A stretch of DNA of 64,000 bases from Streptomyces sp. NBC_00358 (GCF_036099295.1 NZ_CP107976.1:186001-250000), one strand, 5' to 3'; counted from the first letter of the stretch, positions 1-9,234 are shown. The notes: generated from the sequence alone by a model not told the origin. Made by a program: numbers and translations.

Positions 1-150
1 GAAGGCCGGGGGCAGCGGGGTGGACTCCGGGTAGCGGCAGTCCGCCCCGTCCACGGGGACGCTCCCGTCCTTCAGCGGCCGGGTGTGCGGGTAGTCGCCC
101 AGCAGTACGGTCAGCGGTGCCGTGTGGTGCCTCTGGTGCATGCCGCTCAC
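1..150 (-). CDS. 4,5-dihydroxyphthalate decarboxylase-like protein (5' part only)
   Basis: The first 50 codons are visible; the gene runs off the left edge. The N-terminus reads APLTVLLGDYPHTRPLKDG, which fits the LTxxxGDYxxTRxLxDGxVxVxG opening of the 4,5-dihydroxyphthalate decarboxylase (Pht5) and related substrate-binding-like family. I chose the GTG at 148-150 because its GTGA overlaps the TGA of the upstream ThDP gene, the same coupling used elsewhere in this operon; an ATG at 141 is the alternative. Last visible gene of the catabolic operon. In this family a periplasmic-binding fold serves either decarboxylation of dihydroxyphthalate or ligand binding for an ABC transporter, and the fragment cannot separate the two. 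Confidence 0.5.
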   Translation of the reverse strand, partial: MSGMHQRHHTAPLTVLLGDYPHTRPLKDGSVPVDGADCRYPESTPLPPAF

Positions 151-1802
151 ACGTCCTCGCCGTACTGGATACGGCGGTAGGGGGTGCTCAGCACCTCGCG
201 GGTGATGCGGACGTCGATCACGGTGGGCCGGGGGTCGCGCAGGTACTCCGCCAGTGCTTCGCGCAGTTCCTGCGCGGTGCGGACGGTGGCTCCGCCGCCG
301 CCCAGTGCCTGGGCGACCGCGCCCAGTTCGGGCGTGGAGATGGTCGCCAGCTCCGGGTCGAGCCCCTTCGCCTTCGCTTTGTGGTACTCGGCTCCGAGTC
401 CCTGGTCGTTCATGACGACGACGAGCAGCGGGATGTCGTACCGGCATGCCGTCTCGAACTCGGACAGGTGCATGATGAAGCTCGCGTCGCCCTCCACCAC
501 GAAGCCGGGCTTGTTGCCCCGCGCGACCATCTGGCCCATGGCGATCAGTGGAGCCTGGCCGATGGCGCCGAACATGCCGTAGTTGGAGAGCACGTCACGG
601 GAGCGCTGGAAGAGCATGGTGCCGAAGTCGGTCTGGTGTCCGCTGCCCAGCACCAGCCCTATCTCGCCCGGGAGTTCGTGGTCGAGGATCCAGATCGCCT
701 CACGCGGGTCGAGCCGGCCGGGCTCGCGGACGTACTCGTCCGGCTGCTGGGCCCGGGCGGTCAGATGCTGCAGGACCTGGTCGGTGTGGAAGCCCTCCAG
801 CCGGACGGACCTCTCCTGGAGCACCCGGGTCAGTTCGGTCAGGGCGGTGACCGCGTCGGCCTGCAGGTAGCAGTCCGCCGTCCTGCCGTTGCCCATCACC
901 AGGTGGGGGGCGGTGTCGATCTGAACGTACTTGGCCTCGGGATAGAGGTAGCCGCTCTCGATGGTGTAGTGGTTCAGGCTGGCGCCCACCGCGATCACGC
1001 AGTCGGCTTCCTGGAGCAGTTCCATCGACACCTTGTCGCCGAACAGACCCGACAGGCCGACGTGGAAGTCGGTGCGGTCGCACAGCCAGTTCTTGGCCTG
1101 CAGGGTGGTGGCCAGCAGGGCGCCGGTCCGCTTCTGCAGGGCGAGGATATCCTCGCCGCAGTCCGCCTTGCGCGCGCCCCGACCCGCGATGATCACCACG
1201 CGCTTGGCGTCCTGGATCAGGTCGCAGGCGGCCTGGACCCGGTCCGGGTCCGGCAGCGGCCGGGACCGGTCGATCAGGGCCGTGGACGGTACGTAGTTCT
1301 CGTCGTAGTCGTCCATGTCGGCGACCTGGACGTCGAAGGGCGCGCTGATCATGACGGGCCTGGATTTGGTCCGTGCCAGGTAGAAGGCGTTTCGCACGGC
1401 CTCCTGCGCGTTTTCCGGCCGGGTGACCTGGATGAACTCGCACTCGATCGCGGCGGCGAAGCGCCGCTGGTCGAGGTACTGGGTGGCGCCCTCGTCGCCC
1501 AGCGGGGTCTCCCCGCAGAAGGCGACCAGGGGGGTGCCCGCCCGGCTCGCGCAGAGCATCGAGGTGGCCAGCTGCGAGACGCCGGGGCCGCTGGTCGTCG
1601 TGACGACGCCCGGCTGTCCCGAGCCGCGGGCCCAGCCGTCCGCCATGCCGAGGCCGGAGCCCTCGTGCCGCACCTCGTACAACCGCACCCCGCGGTCGGC
1701 GAGCGCGGCCATCCAGTGCATGTTGGCGTCGCCCATCATGCCGAAGACGTCGCTGGTGCCTTCCTTGACGAACGCCTCGGCGAGTGCTTCGTAGACCTTC
1801 AC
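147..1802 (-). CDS. Thiamine-diphosphate-dependent enzyme, acetolactate-synthase/decarboxylase type
   Basis: A 551-residue protein with the three-part ThDP enzyme architecture. The N-terminal Pyr domain carries the catalytic glutamate in VRHEGSG (E47), a central domain follows, and the C-terminal PP domain carries the ThDP/Mg motif from GDAS at about residue 438 to MND at about 466. Full length for the family (550-600). The start is the GTG at 1800-1802, which overlaps the stop of the hydratase gene (GTGA), indicating translational coupling. In an operon with a LigJ-like hydratase and an aldolase it more likely acts on an aromatic or dicarboxylic 2-oxo acid than in branched-chain amino acid synthesis, but the substrate is not readable from sequence. 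Confidence 0.88.
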   Translation of the reverse strand: MKVYEALAEAFVKEGTSDVFGMMGDANMHWMAALADRGVRLYEVRHEGSGLGMADGWARGSGQPGVVTTTSGPGVSQLATSMLCASRAGTPLVAFCGETPLGDEGATQYLDQRRFAAAIECEFIQVTRPENAQEAVRNAFYLARTKSRPVMISAPFDVQVADMDDYDENYVPSTALIDRSRPLPDPDRVQAACDLIQDAKRVVIIAGRGARKADCGEDILALQKRTGALLATTLQAKNWLCDRTDFHVGLSGLFGDKVSMELLQEADCVIAVGASLNHYTIESGYLYPEAKYVQIDTAPHLVMGNGRTADCYLQADAVTALTELTRVLQERSVRLEGFHTDQVLQHLTARAQQPDEYVREPGRLDPREAIWILDHELPGEIGLVLGSGHQTDFGTMLFQRSRDVLSNYGMFGAIGQAPLIAMGQMVARGNKPGFVVEGDASFIMHLSEFETACRYDIPLLVVVMNDQGLGAEYHKAKAKGLDPELATISTPELGAVAQALGGGGATVRTAQELREALAEYLRDPRPTVIDVRITREVLSTPYRRIQYGEDV

Positions 1803-2869
1803 TTGTGGGACTCCTTCACGTTCGCCGCGGCCGTCGCCCGCGCCTTCAGGACGCCGTCGAGCCGTGAGAAGACCCGCAGCGCGTTGCCTCCGTAGACCGC
1901 CTGCCGGTCGGTGTCGCTCAGGCTGTCGATGGAGTCGAGGGTGTATTTGGTGTCGTCGAACCGCCGCCCGGTCTCCGGGTCCACGCTGCGGACCGCGCCG
2001 ATCATCTCCGAGGCGAACAGGACGTTCTCGGCGGGGATGATGTCCAGCAGCAGTTCCATGCCCCGCTTGTGGTAGACGCAGGTGTCGAAGGAGACGTTGG
2101 GCAGGATCGACTCCTCCAGCGGCGGCCGGCCGCGGTCCAGCATCATTCCGCGGTAGCGGCCCCAGTGGTACGGGACGGCGCCGCCGCCGTGCGGCAGGAT
2201 CAGCCTCAGCGTCGGGAAGTCCTTGAACAGGTCCGACTCGCACAGCTGCATGAACGCCGCGGTGTCGCCGGCGAGGTAGTGGGCGCATGTGCCCTGCATC
2301 GCAGGGTTCCTCGACATCGCGACGTGGATCATCGCGGGGACGTCGAGTTCGGCCATCTTCTCGTAGAGGGGGTAGTAGACCCGGTCCGTCAGCGGCGGCG
2401 CCTGGTAGTAGCCGTCCGAGGGGTCCGGGTTGAGCAGACAGCCGACGAAGTCCAACTCATCTACGCAGCGCTCCAGTTCAGTCACGGAGTTGCCTACGGA
2501 GGCGGCCAGTGCGTCGCCCGGGGACTGCGGGAGCTGGCATACGCCCACGAACCGCTCGGGGAAGAGGCCGCACACCCGGGCGATCAGGTCGTTGCTGACC
2601 CGGGACCAGTCGAGGCTGGTCCGCTCGTCGCCGTAGTGGTGGGCCATCTTGCCCGCGCCCGGCGAGAAGAGCGTCAGGTCGGTGCCGCGCTCGATCTGCA
2701 GCTTCAGCTGCCCGTTCTCGATGGCGGTGCGGATCTCGTCGTCGCTGATGTGCAGTTCGTCGGGCGAGACCCGGCTGCCGGATTCCTCGAACGCCTTGAT
2801 CTGCTTCTCTCGCCACTTCCCCAGCGCGGGGGGCGCCGTGGTGAAGTGGCCATGACTGTCGATGATCAT
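1799..2869 (-). CDS. ligJ-like: 4-oxalomesaconate hydratase-like amidohydrolase (LigJ type)
   Basis: A 356-residue amidohydrolase-superfamily protein that I recognise as LigJ-like. LigJ hydrates 4-oxalomesaconate in the protocatechuate 4,5-cleavage pathway. The N-terminus (MIIDSHGHFTTAPPALGKWR) keeps the metal-binding HxH (H6, H8). H182 (MIHVAMS), H227 (ILPHGGG) and E288 (LFASEMIG) fall at the spacing expected for the zinc site and active site of LigJ. Typical length. GGAG stands six bases before the ATG. The gene overlaps the ThDP enzyme by four bases and lies 76 bases after the aldolase gene. Hydration of a 4-oxalomesaconate-like intermediate followed by aldol cleavage is the natural pairing; exact substrate is inferred. 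Confidence 0.85.
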   Translation of the reverse strand: MIIDSHGHFTTAPPALGKWREKQIKAFEESGSRVSPDELHISDDEIRTAIENGQLKLQIERGTDLTLFSPGAGKMAHHYGDERTSLDWSRVSNDLIARVCGLFPERFVGVCQLPQSPGDALAASVGNSVTELERCVDELDFVGCLLNPDPSDGYYQAPPLTDRVYYPLYEKMAELDVPAMIHVAMSRNPAMQGTCAHYLAGDTAAFMQLCESDLFKDFPTLRLILPHGGGAVPYHWGRYRGMMLDRGRPPLEESILPNVSFDTCVYHKRGMELLLDIIPAENVLFASEMIGAVRSVDPETGRRFDDTKYTLDSIDSLSDTDRQAVYGGNALRVFSRLDGVLKARATAAANVKESHK

Positions 2870-2945
2870 GAATTACTCCGAGACTTGCGATGCGGGGTGA
2901 CGTGGTGCGCGGCCCGGACGGATGCGCCCCGTCAGCCGCGGCCGG

Positions 2946-3806
2946 TCAACTGCGGCCGGTCAGCTCACGGGCCTTGTGCAGGCCGGGGTAGGTGCGCACC
3001 GGCGCCGACATCAGGAACCGGTAGCCGTCGTCGAGCACCTGCTTGACGTTGTCGGCGGTGACGTGCGGGTGGCCCACGGCGACCCCGCGTTCACCGCAGA
3101 TGTCGAGGATCTGCCGCTTGCACTCCAGAACGCGCGGGTGTTCGTACTGGCGGGGCAAGCCCAGTTCCTGGCTCATGTCGCCCTCGCCGATCAGGATCAG
3201 TCCGATGCCCGGGACCTGGTCGAGGATGTCCGGCAGGTTCCTGATCCCGAGCTGGTCCTCGATCATGAGGCCGACCAGGATCTCCCCGTCCGGGGCGAGC
3301 GGCCACACGTCGGCCCTGGCGTAGTACTCGATGTTCGAGATGCCCCAGTAGCGTGTCGCCGCGTGCGGGCCGTCCCCGCGCAGTCCGGCCGGCTCGTAGC
3401 CGGGTGCGTCGGGAAGCCGCGGGTAGCGGCAGGCGGCGACGGCGTTACGGGCCTCCTCCACCGTGGAGATGTGCGGCCAGATGATGCCGAACGCGCCGAG
3501 GTCCAGTGCCTGCTTGGCATGCCACTGGGCCTTCTCCGCACCGTTGACGGGGATGCGCACCATCGGGGTGACGTCCGGCGCGAGGCTGTTCGCCTCGTAG
3601 ACCCTTCGCCTGCTCAGCAGGTACTGGAAGCTGTCCTTCAGCGCGTTGATGTCCCAGGGCTTGTGTTCCATCTCGAACACCACGGCGTCGTAGTCCGAGT
3701 TGCTCAGCTCGATCGCGGACGTCGGGTCGGCCGCGGAGAAGGTCGCAAGGACGTGCTCCCCCGCGTCGAGGGCGCCGATCACCTTGTTGAGCCTGGGCGT
3801 TGTCAT
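2946..3806 (-). CDS. HpcH/HpaI-family aldolase
   Basis: A 286-residue TIM-barrel aldolase of the HpcH/HpaI (citrate lyase beta-like) family. Visible family features are the acidic/His strand DAVVFEMEH (about residues 40-47), the PMVRIPVN strand, the segment LDLGAFGIIWPHISTVEEAR, the acidic MIED, and IGEGDMSQELG near the position of the usual IGxxDL motif. Members cleave 4-hydroxy-2-oxo acids to pyruvate plus an aldehyde or oxo acid. Its ATG overlaps the TGA of the upstream SRPBCC gene (ATGA). Next to a 4-oxalomesaconate hydratase it could take the place of the usual 4-carboxy-4-hydroxy-2-oxoadipate aldolase, which belongs to an unrelated family; that substitution is my inference. Confidence 0.82.
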   Translation of the reverse strand: MTTPRLNKVIGALDAGEHVLATFSAADPTSAIELSNSDYDAVVFEMEHKPWDINALKDSFQYLLSRRRVYEANSLAPDVTPMVRIPVNGAEKAQWHAKQALDLGAFGIIWPHISTVEEARNAVAACRYPRLPDAPGYEPAGLRGDGPHAATRYWGISNIEYYARADVWPLAPDGEILVGLMIEDQLGIRNLPDILDQVPGIGLILIGEGDMSQELGLPRQYEHPRVLECKRQILDICGERGVAVGHPHVTADNVKQVLDDGYRFLMSAPVRTYPGLHKARELTGRS

Positions 3807-4459
3807 CGCCGACCTCCCTGGTCGAGTGCTTCACCGGACCGGTTCTGCGAACGCCGCGTCACCTGGGGCGCCTGCTCCGCACGCCTGGACCGTCGGCCTT
3901 CCCACCACGCGCGCAGGCGGGCGAACAGGCCGGTCGGCCGGGGCACATCTGTGTGCGCACTGTCGGATGCTGTTGCGAGCGGCTCGACAGAGGCCGGGGC
4001 GCACTTCTGGATCAGTTGGTCGGTGAACTCCTTCGTCATTCTGGAGACCACCATCCCGGCGCCCGACTCGATCAACTTGGCGAGTTTGCCGCTGAGTTTG
4101 ATCTCCCCGTCGCAGAAGACGCGTGCCGTACCGGGGGTGTCCCCCTCCACGACCCGGAAGGTGGCGCCGGCGCTGAAGCGGGTGGCGCCCTGTCCGTCCG
4201 CACCGCGCGCCGTGAGCCGGCCCTCCCGCGCGGTCTCGTCCAGGTCCAGGGAGACCCGGGCGGCGAACTTGACCCGCAGACCGCCGAACCTGATGGCCAG
4301 GGTCCCGTCGAAGGACCCGTCCTCGTGCGACGGCCCGAGTTCGGCACCGCCGATGCAGGACACGACGGCCGAGGGATCGGAAACGATCTCCCAGACACGT
4401 TCGGGCGGACTCGGTACAGCGATCTCTTCGGTGATCGATATCAAAGCTGTGAACCTCAC
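3803..4459 (-). CDS. CoxG-like SRPBCC-domain protein
   Basis: A 218-residue protein. About residues 6-150 form an SRPBCC/CoxG-type domain: ITEEIAVPSPPERVWEIVSD, then CIGGAELG at the position of the CIPG motif of CoxG proteins, then alternating strands. The C-terminal 60 residues are polar and basic-rich. CoxG relatives help mature or bind molybdenum hydroxylases or hydrophobic ligands; no CoxL-type hydroxylase lies in the window. The GTG at 4457-4459 was chosen because the domain begins right after it and upstream in-frame sequence would run through the ABC gene tail. It overlaps the aldolase start by four bases. Confidence 0.7.
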   Translation of the reverse strand: MRFTALISITEEIAVPSPPERVWEIVSDPSAVVSCIGGAELGPSHEDGSFDGTLAIRFGGLRVKFAARVSLDLDETAREGRLTARGADGQGATRFSAGATFRVVEGDTPGTARVFCDGEIKLSGKLAKLIESGAGMVVSRMTKEFTDQLIQKCAPASVEPLATASDSAHTDVPRPTGLFARLRAWWEGRRSRRAEQAPQVTRRSQNRSGEALDQGGRR

Positions 4460-4592
4460 TTGGCGGCAGGCGCGACGTCGGACGGGAATGAGGGCGTGAC
4501 GGTGCAACCCGCATGGTGGTTTTGGGTGCGGAGCTCCGGGCGTCGGGTCGGGGACCCGTGGACTGCCGACTCCTGCTGGGGCCGTGGCCGCG

Positions 4593-5387
4593 TTACGCGG
4601 CGGTCTTCCGCTCCGCGGCGAACAGACCCCAGAGGTCGTTGTAGAGATCCGCGAATTCGGGCGACTCGACAAGCGAGCCGATCTGCCGCGGGCGTTCGAA
4701 GGGGACTTGGAGGACACGGCGGATCGTGCCGGGGCCCTTCGACATCACGACGACCTCGTCGGCCAGGTAGATGGCCTCGTTGAGGTCGTGCGTGACGAAG
4801 ATCAGAGTCCCGTTCTGCTCCCGCCAGATGTTGAGCAGTTCCTGCTGGAGCTCAAGCCGGGTGATGGCGTCGAGCGGCCCGAACGGCTCGTCCATCAGCA
4901 CGATGGACGGGTCGTAGATCAGCGCCCGCGCTATCGCGCAGCGCTTCTGCATACCGCCCGACAGCTCCCGGGGGAAGTGATGTTCGAAGCCGGTCAGGCC
5001 AACGAGCTTGACCCAGTGGGCGATGCGCTCATCGCGTTCCTCCTTGGGAACCCTGCGGAACTTCAACGCCAGGCCGATGTTGGCCTGGACACTCAGCCAG
5101 GGCAACAGGTGGGACTGCTGAGTCACGTACGCCGCATCGGAGTTGACGCCGGTGACCGGTTGGCCGGCGTAATGGACCTTCCCCCGCGTGGGAGTGAGCA
5201 GTCCGGCGGCCAGGTTGAGGATGGTGCTCTTCCCGCACCCGCTGGGCCCGATCACGGCAACGACCCTGCCACGATCGACTTTGAACGACACGTCCTCGAT
5301 CGCCGGCCGGTGAGCGCCCGGGAACTCCAGCGTGACGTGCTCGAGACGGAGAGCCTCCGGGTGGGAGCTGCGCTGCGTGGTCGACAT
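4593..5387 (-). CDS. ABC transporter ATP-binding protein, NitT/TauT (SsuB) type
   Basis: A 264-residue ATPase with Walker A GPSGCGKST (residues 47-55), a Q-loop (AYVTQQSHLLPWL), signature LSGGMQKR, Walker B IVLMDEP with FGPLDAITR, and the switch histidine in FVTHDLNEA. The sequence style matches nitrate/sulfonate/taurine importers. GGAGG stands five bases before the ATG. First gene of the catabolic operon. No permease gene is seen here, so the permease and binding protein probably lie beyond the left edge, perhaps with the incomplete gene at 1-150. An aromatic acid is the likely cargo by context only. Confidence 0.88.
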   Translation of the reverse strand: MSTTQRSSHPEALRLEHVTLEFPGAHRPAIEDVSFKVDRGRVVAVIGPSGCGKSTILNLAAGLLTPTRGKVHYAGQPVTGVNSDAAYVTQQSHLLPWLSVQANIGLALKFRRVPKEERDERIAHWVKLVGLTGFEHHFPRELSGGMQKRCAIARALIYDPSIVLMDEPFGPLDAITRLELQQELLNIWREQNGTLIFVTHDLNEAIYLADEVVVMSKGPGTIRRVLQVPFERPRQIGSLVESPEFADLYNDLWGLFAAERKTAA

Positions 5388-5566
5388 ATCTGCCTCCTCG
5401 GCCCCCCTCTCGTGAGAGAGGAAGCGGGGCCGTGCGCTCGTGCCTGTGGCGGCGATTCATGGGTGGCGGTGGTGCTGTGACATCGGTGCGCCTGATGCCC
5501 GCGGACGGGCATCGCGGTCGGTTTGGTTCTTCTGCTGCTCAGTTCCGACGACGCCCGCGCCGCAGA

Positions 5567-5685
5567 TTGTCTGACAACCGATGAGGGGAAGCTAACACCG
5601 CCACCCGGGTGACACAAGAAGCGTGCAGGAAGAAGCTGCTACCGACGGGAATCCCGCGCGTTACCCGGCCAAGAACTGTCCGACA
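5567..5685. promoter_or_regulatory. Two operator-like inverted repeats upstream of the catabolic operon
   Basis: TTGTC-T-GACAA at 5567-5577 is a perfect 11-base dyad. A second, TGTC-C-GACA at 5677-5685 inside CTGTCCGACAAA, repeats it 110 bases further upstream. Both lie in the gene-free stretch before the ABC gene (5388-5735). Short TTGTCnGACAA-like dyads are typical of FadR/VanR-type GntR regulators of aromatic-acid operons. No regulator gene adjoins them in the window, so the regulator is inferred. The rest of this stretch holds no gene that I can see. Confidence 0.45.
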
Positions 5686-5734
5686 AAAATGACTTGGCCG
5701 GTACTCCGGCGAGTTCCCTGACCTGCTCGTCAGG

Positions 5735-5957
5735 GGCGGGGGCGCGGGGTTGCCCTCATCGACGTCGTCCGCGCCGGCCGTCCCGAGGATGACGTCGTCC
5801 GCGTCGATGGCACGGCGGAGCGCCGAGAGTTCCGCACTGCTCGCCGAGTTCGCCAGGATGATCTCCCAGCCCCGGCTGGCGAGGGCGCGCAGCAGACCGT
5901 CAGCCGCGTCCAGCGGCGGCAATCGGTCGAACTGCGTTGCGTAGAGCGCATCGCCAC
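5735..5957 (-). pseudogene. HAD-family hydrolase fragment
   Basis: Minus-strand reading gives ALYATQFDRLPPLDAADG, then a stretch with LANSASSAEL (HAD motif II Ser/Thr position) and AGADDVDEGNPAP (the motif III DDVEExKPAP region, with the key lysine read as asparagine). That is the middle of a HAD phosphatase of about 220 residues. The nucleophile motif at the N-terminus and motif IV at the C-terminus are both missing. The upstream end abuts the start of the integrase remnant at 5958, so the recombinase element probably landed in this gene. Confidence 0.5.
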
Positions 5958-6160
5958 ATGAACGGCCGTGTACGGCTGTCGAGGATCGGGGCAGTTGCTG
6001 CTCGTACGTGGATGTCGTTGCCGTGGCTGGTGGTGGGTGGCGCGGGGCGTGAGTTCGAGCCGGTCAGCAGCCATCTGCGGGACTGCCTGCTGGGGGACGT
6101 GAGTCCGCTGACGTGCCGGAGCTACGTGTACGACCTGCTGCGCTGGTTCCGACCTGTTAA
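5958..6160 (+). pseudogene. Tyrosine recombinase, 5' half (split by insertion)
   Basis: It encodes about 65 residues matching the N-terminus of the next recombinase. GAVAARTWMSLPWLVV aligns with GAVAAGTARDLPFVLV, and LLGDVSPLTCRSY is shared. The reading ends at LLRWFR (about 6151) and then runs into non-homologous sequence and a stop at 6180. The continuation expected after WFR (LLW...W...AALVGW...ARNP) is found at 12985-13090. This is therefore probably the left half of one integrase interrupted by 6.8 kb. Confidence 0.6.
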
Positions 6161-6200
6161 CTGCACCATGTCCCGATCGTGAACCAGGCGGATCGCCTGG
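6161..6200. repeat. Left end of the inserted segment: terminal inverted repeat and small hairpin
   Basis: CTGCACCATGTC at 6161-6172 is the exact reverse complement of GACATGGTGCAG at 12972-12983. It sits just after the point where the left integrase half stops making sense. A 10-base direct repeat, GCTGGTTCCG, occurs beside each (6142-6151 and 12959-12968). A 7-bp hairpin CCAGGCG-GAT-CGCCTGG follows at 6184-6200. Together they look like the end of an inserted element, but a match this short could arise by chance. Confidence 0.4.
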
Positions 6201-6221
6201 TCTTTCCAGAAGCGTGGTGTA

Positions 6222-6910
6222 GTGGAGGACGTAAGGCGTGCCCTGATGGAGGGGAAGTGCTCGCTTCCCGAAGTCGGAGCCGTGGCCGCGGGGACGGCGA
6301 GAGACCTTCCGTTCGTCCTGGTGGACGCTGACGGCTGCCAGGTCGGGCCGATCAGTGCCTACCTGAGGGATCTGATGCTGGGGGACGTCAGCCCGCTGAC
6401 CTGCCGGAGCTACGGATTCGGGCTGTTGCGGTGGCACCGACTGCTCTGGTTTCTGCAGATCTCCTGGGACAAGGCGACGGAGGCTGAGGTCGCGGCGCTG
6501 GTTGGCTGGCTACGGGAAGCGCGCAACCCGCAGCGGCTCCGCAAGCGGAACGGCGCGTCTCCCCCTGCAGGGTCGGTGAATCTCAAGACCGGCAAGCCAT
6601 CGCTCCAGGAGGGGTACGCGCCGAGCACGATCAACCACAACCTCAGCGTGGTCAGCGGGTTCTATGCGTTTCATGCGCGGTTCGGTGCCGGTCCGGTGGT
6701 CAATCCGGTGCCAGCCTCGGCCGGGCGTCGGCAGGCTCTCGCGCACCGTTCCCCGTTGGAGCCAGCACCGGTGTTCCGGCGGGGCCGACTGCGGCAGAAG
6801 GTGCCAGTGCAGGCCCCGCGATCAATCCCCGACCACCTGTGGGACGAACTGTTCGCCGGAATGGGCTGCGACCGAGACCGGGCACTGCTGGAGTTCTACG
6901 TCTCCTCTGG
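6222..6910 (+). pseudogene. TnpA-like tyrosine recombinase, truncated in the catalytic domain
   Basis: About 228 residues of a site-specific recombinase: an N-terminal segment (DVSPLTCRSYGFGLLRWHR), the SAM-like core-binding domain (AALVGWLREARNP, INHNLSVVSGFYAFHARF), and the start of the catalytic domain (DRDRALLEFYVSSG). The first active-site arginine should follow in SGARxSELL. Instead, at about 6908, the sequence passes out of frame into the middle of a second recombinase. The GTG at 6222 or ATG at 6246 is the start. The order TnpA-, TnpB-, TnpC-like matches Tn554-type three-gene recombinase elements. Confidence 0.65.
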
Positions 6911-7127
6911 GGAATCGCACAGGCGGTGCGCACGACGTGGCCGACGAAGTCCGCCGACAACCGATGGAACCGAAGCCGCGGCGCCCGGGACCTCCTCCAC
7001 CACCTGAACCAGTTTCCGGGCGAGACCTGGCAGGAGCGATGGGAGGCCAGCGGGTTCAACCAGGGCGGCAACCCCGTGTCCGTCCTGCGATCGACGCCCC
7101 GGGACAGGAGCCAGATCGGCACCGGCG

Positions 7128-7179
<52 letters not shown>

Positions 7180-9005
7180 TGAATCTGCGGATCATCCAGC
7201 CCTCGCTCAAGGCATTCCGGTCAAACACCTTCCTCTACTACGGGCAGCGCTTCCTCGCCGCCCAAAACGACCCGCTGCTGGAGAAGTTCTGGGCCGAGGC
7301 CCAGGCCACGTCGGTGAACCCGATTCACCACGGGACCGCACTGTTCGACATCGCAGTTCCCCTCACCACGCAGGGCATCGCCCTGGCCGACCTGACCCCC
7401 GCGGCCTTCCTGCACTACGCGTGGGAGTGCCGCCGTCAAGGACTGGTCCTGGGGGCACGCGGAGCCGGCAGCCGGTTCCCCGGACACCTGGCCTGGCAAG
7501 TGCTCCACACGATGGGCCACTTCCCCTCCCACGGGCCGGCGACGCTGAAGGCCGCCCTGCTCAACGGGCGGTTGACGGTCGAAGAGCTGGTCGACCGCTA
7601 CAAGATCCGCAATGCCGGGGTCAGGCTCCTGCTCATCGCCTATCTGGAACGACGTAAACCCGAGCTGGATTACTCGACGCTCGACAACCTGTCCCGCCAC
7701 CTGGCCAGCAACTTCTGGGCGACCATCGAGCAACTCGCCCCCAGTCAGCCCGACCTGCACATCGACGGCGAGCTCTACCAACGGCGGCGGGACCGGGTCG
7801 CGATCCGCGTGGACTGCAAAGGACGGCGCGACTTCGACCTCATCCTGCGGGCCGTCCGCGCCTTCTACGCCGATCTGCAGGCGTGGGCCGCGGCAGAACC
7901 CGAGCAATGGGCGATCTGGGTGGCGCCCTGTCCGGTCTCCGATGCCGAGGTCCGCGGCTACGGGATCCGCAAACGACGCGTCAAGGAACGGATGACGACC
8001 TCACCCGGCAACGGCAGCCGCTGTTGAACCCCCCTCCTGGAACACCTGGAGAACCGGTACGGCCACCTCCGCGACCTCCTCGCTCAGGCCACGGACGCAG
8101 CCGGCGGACAGACCGTCACTCTGGAGGGCCGCACCTACCAGCGCGTGTGGAGCCGGGTGGATGAACGGCTCGGAGGACCGGCGAACGTCCGCGTCCTCGA
8201 CCTGGAGAGCGACAAGTACATCAACGTCACCCATGCCGAAGACGCCGCTTTCTGGGAGTGGGCGATCGTTGAGGTCCTGCGGCACTCAGGCGTGCGCATT
8301 GAGGAAGCCCTGGAACTCACCCATCGCAGCATCCGGCAGCATCAACGGCCCAACAGCGAGGTCATCGCCTTGCTCGTGGTCGCTCCCTCGAAGAGCGACC
8401 GGGAACGCGTCATCCCCATGTCCGCGGAGCTGTTCGCCGTCGTCGCGGCCATCGTCCGCCGCCACACCGCCGGCGTCCAGACCATCCCGCTGCTGTCCCG
8501 CTACGACCCGAAGGAACGCCAGAGCAGTGCTCCCATGCCGTTCCTGTTCCAACGCAAGATCGGCACTAAGCACGAAGTCATGTCAGACACCACCGTGGTG
8601 AACATGCTGAAGCGCCACTGCGTCGAGCTCGCCGAACAGCACCCCGGCTTCCTTGCCACCAGCTTCACGCCTCACGATTTCCGCAGGCTCCTGGCCACGG
8701 AATTGGTCAACAGCGGGCTCCCGATCCACATCGGAGCAGCCCTACTCGGACATTTGAATCTTCAGACGACTCGCGGCTATGTCGCCGTATTCAACGAGGA
8801 CGTCGTCCGGCACTACCAGGGATTTCTCGACCGGCGCCGCCAAGCCAGGCCAACGGATGAGTACCGGCCGGTCACCGAACCCGAATGGCTCGGTTTCGAG
8901 GAGCACTTCGACCAGCGCAAAGTCGAGCTGGGAGGATGCGCGCGCCCCTACGGGACCCCTTGCCAGCATGAGCATTCGTGTTTGCGTTGCCCCATGCTCA
9001 CCATC

Positions 9006-9045
9006 AATCCGAAGATGCTGCCCCTAATCCGAAGATGCTGCCCCG
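9006..9045. repeat. 20-bp tandem duplication causing a frameshift
   Basis: AATCCGAAGATGCTGCCCC occurs twice in a row with period 20 (9006-9024 and 9026-9044). Deleting one copy makes the recombinase read NPKMLPRLDEIEDDLLSRRD and continue to a stop overlapping the next ATG, so the duplication is a recent loss-of-function lesion. Confidence 0.9.
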
Positions 9046-9234
9046 CCTCGACGAGATCGAGGACGACCTCCTGAGCCGCCGCGACCGAGCCGCAGACGAA
9101 CGCTGGCTCGGAGAAGTCGAAGGACTCGACCTCACCCTCACCTTCCTCCAGCAGAAGCGCGAACAGACCCAGCGGCTGACCCGTATCGCGCCCGTCAATC
9201 TCGGCATGCCGGGCCTCCGATCTGGAGGAGCATC

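Noticed and set aside
117..1895. 592-codon plus-strand open frame opposite the ThDP gene
   Set aside because: Mirror of a GC-rich gene; no family motifs, while the minus strand has full ThDP motifs.
2922..4499. 525-codon plus-strand frame opposite aldolase and SRPBCC genes
   Set aside because: Antisense shadow; low-complexity composition, no ribosome site.
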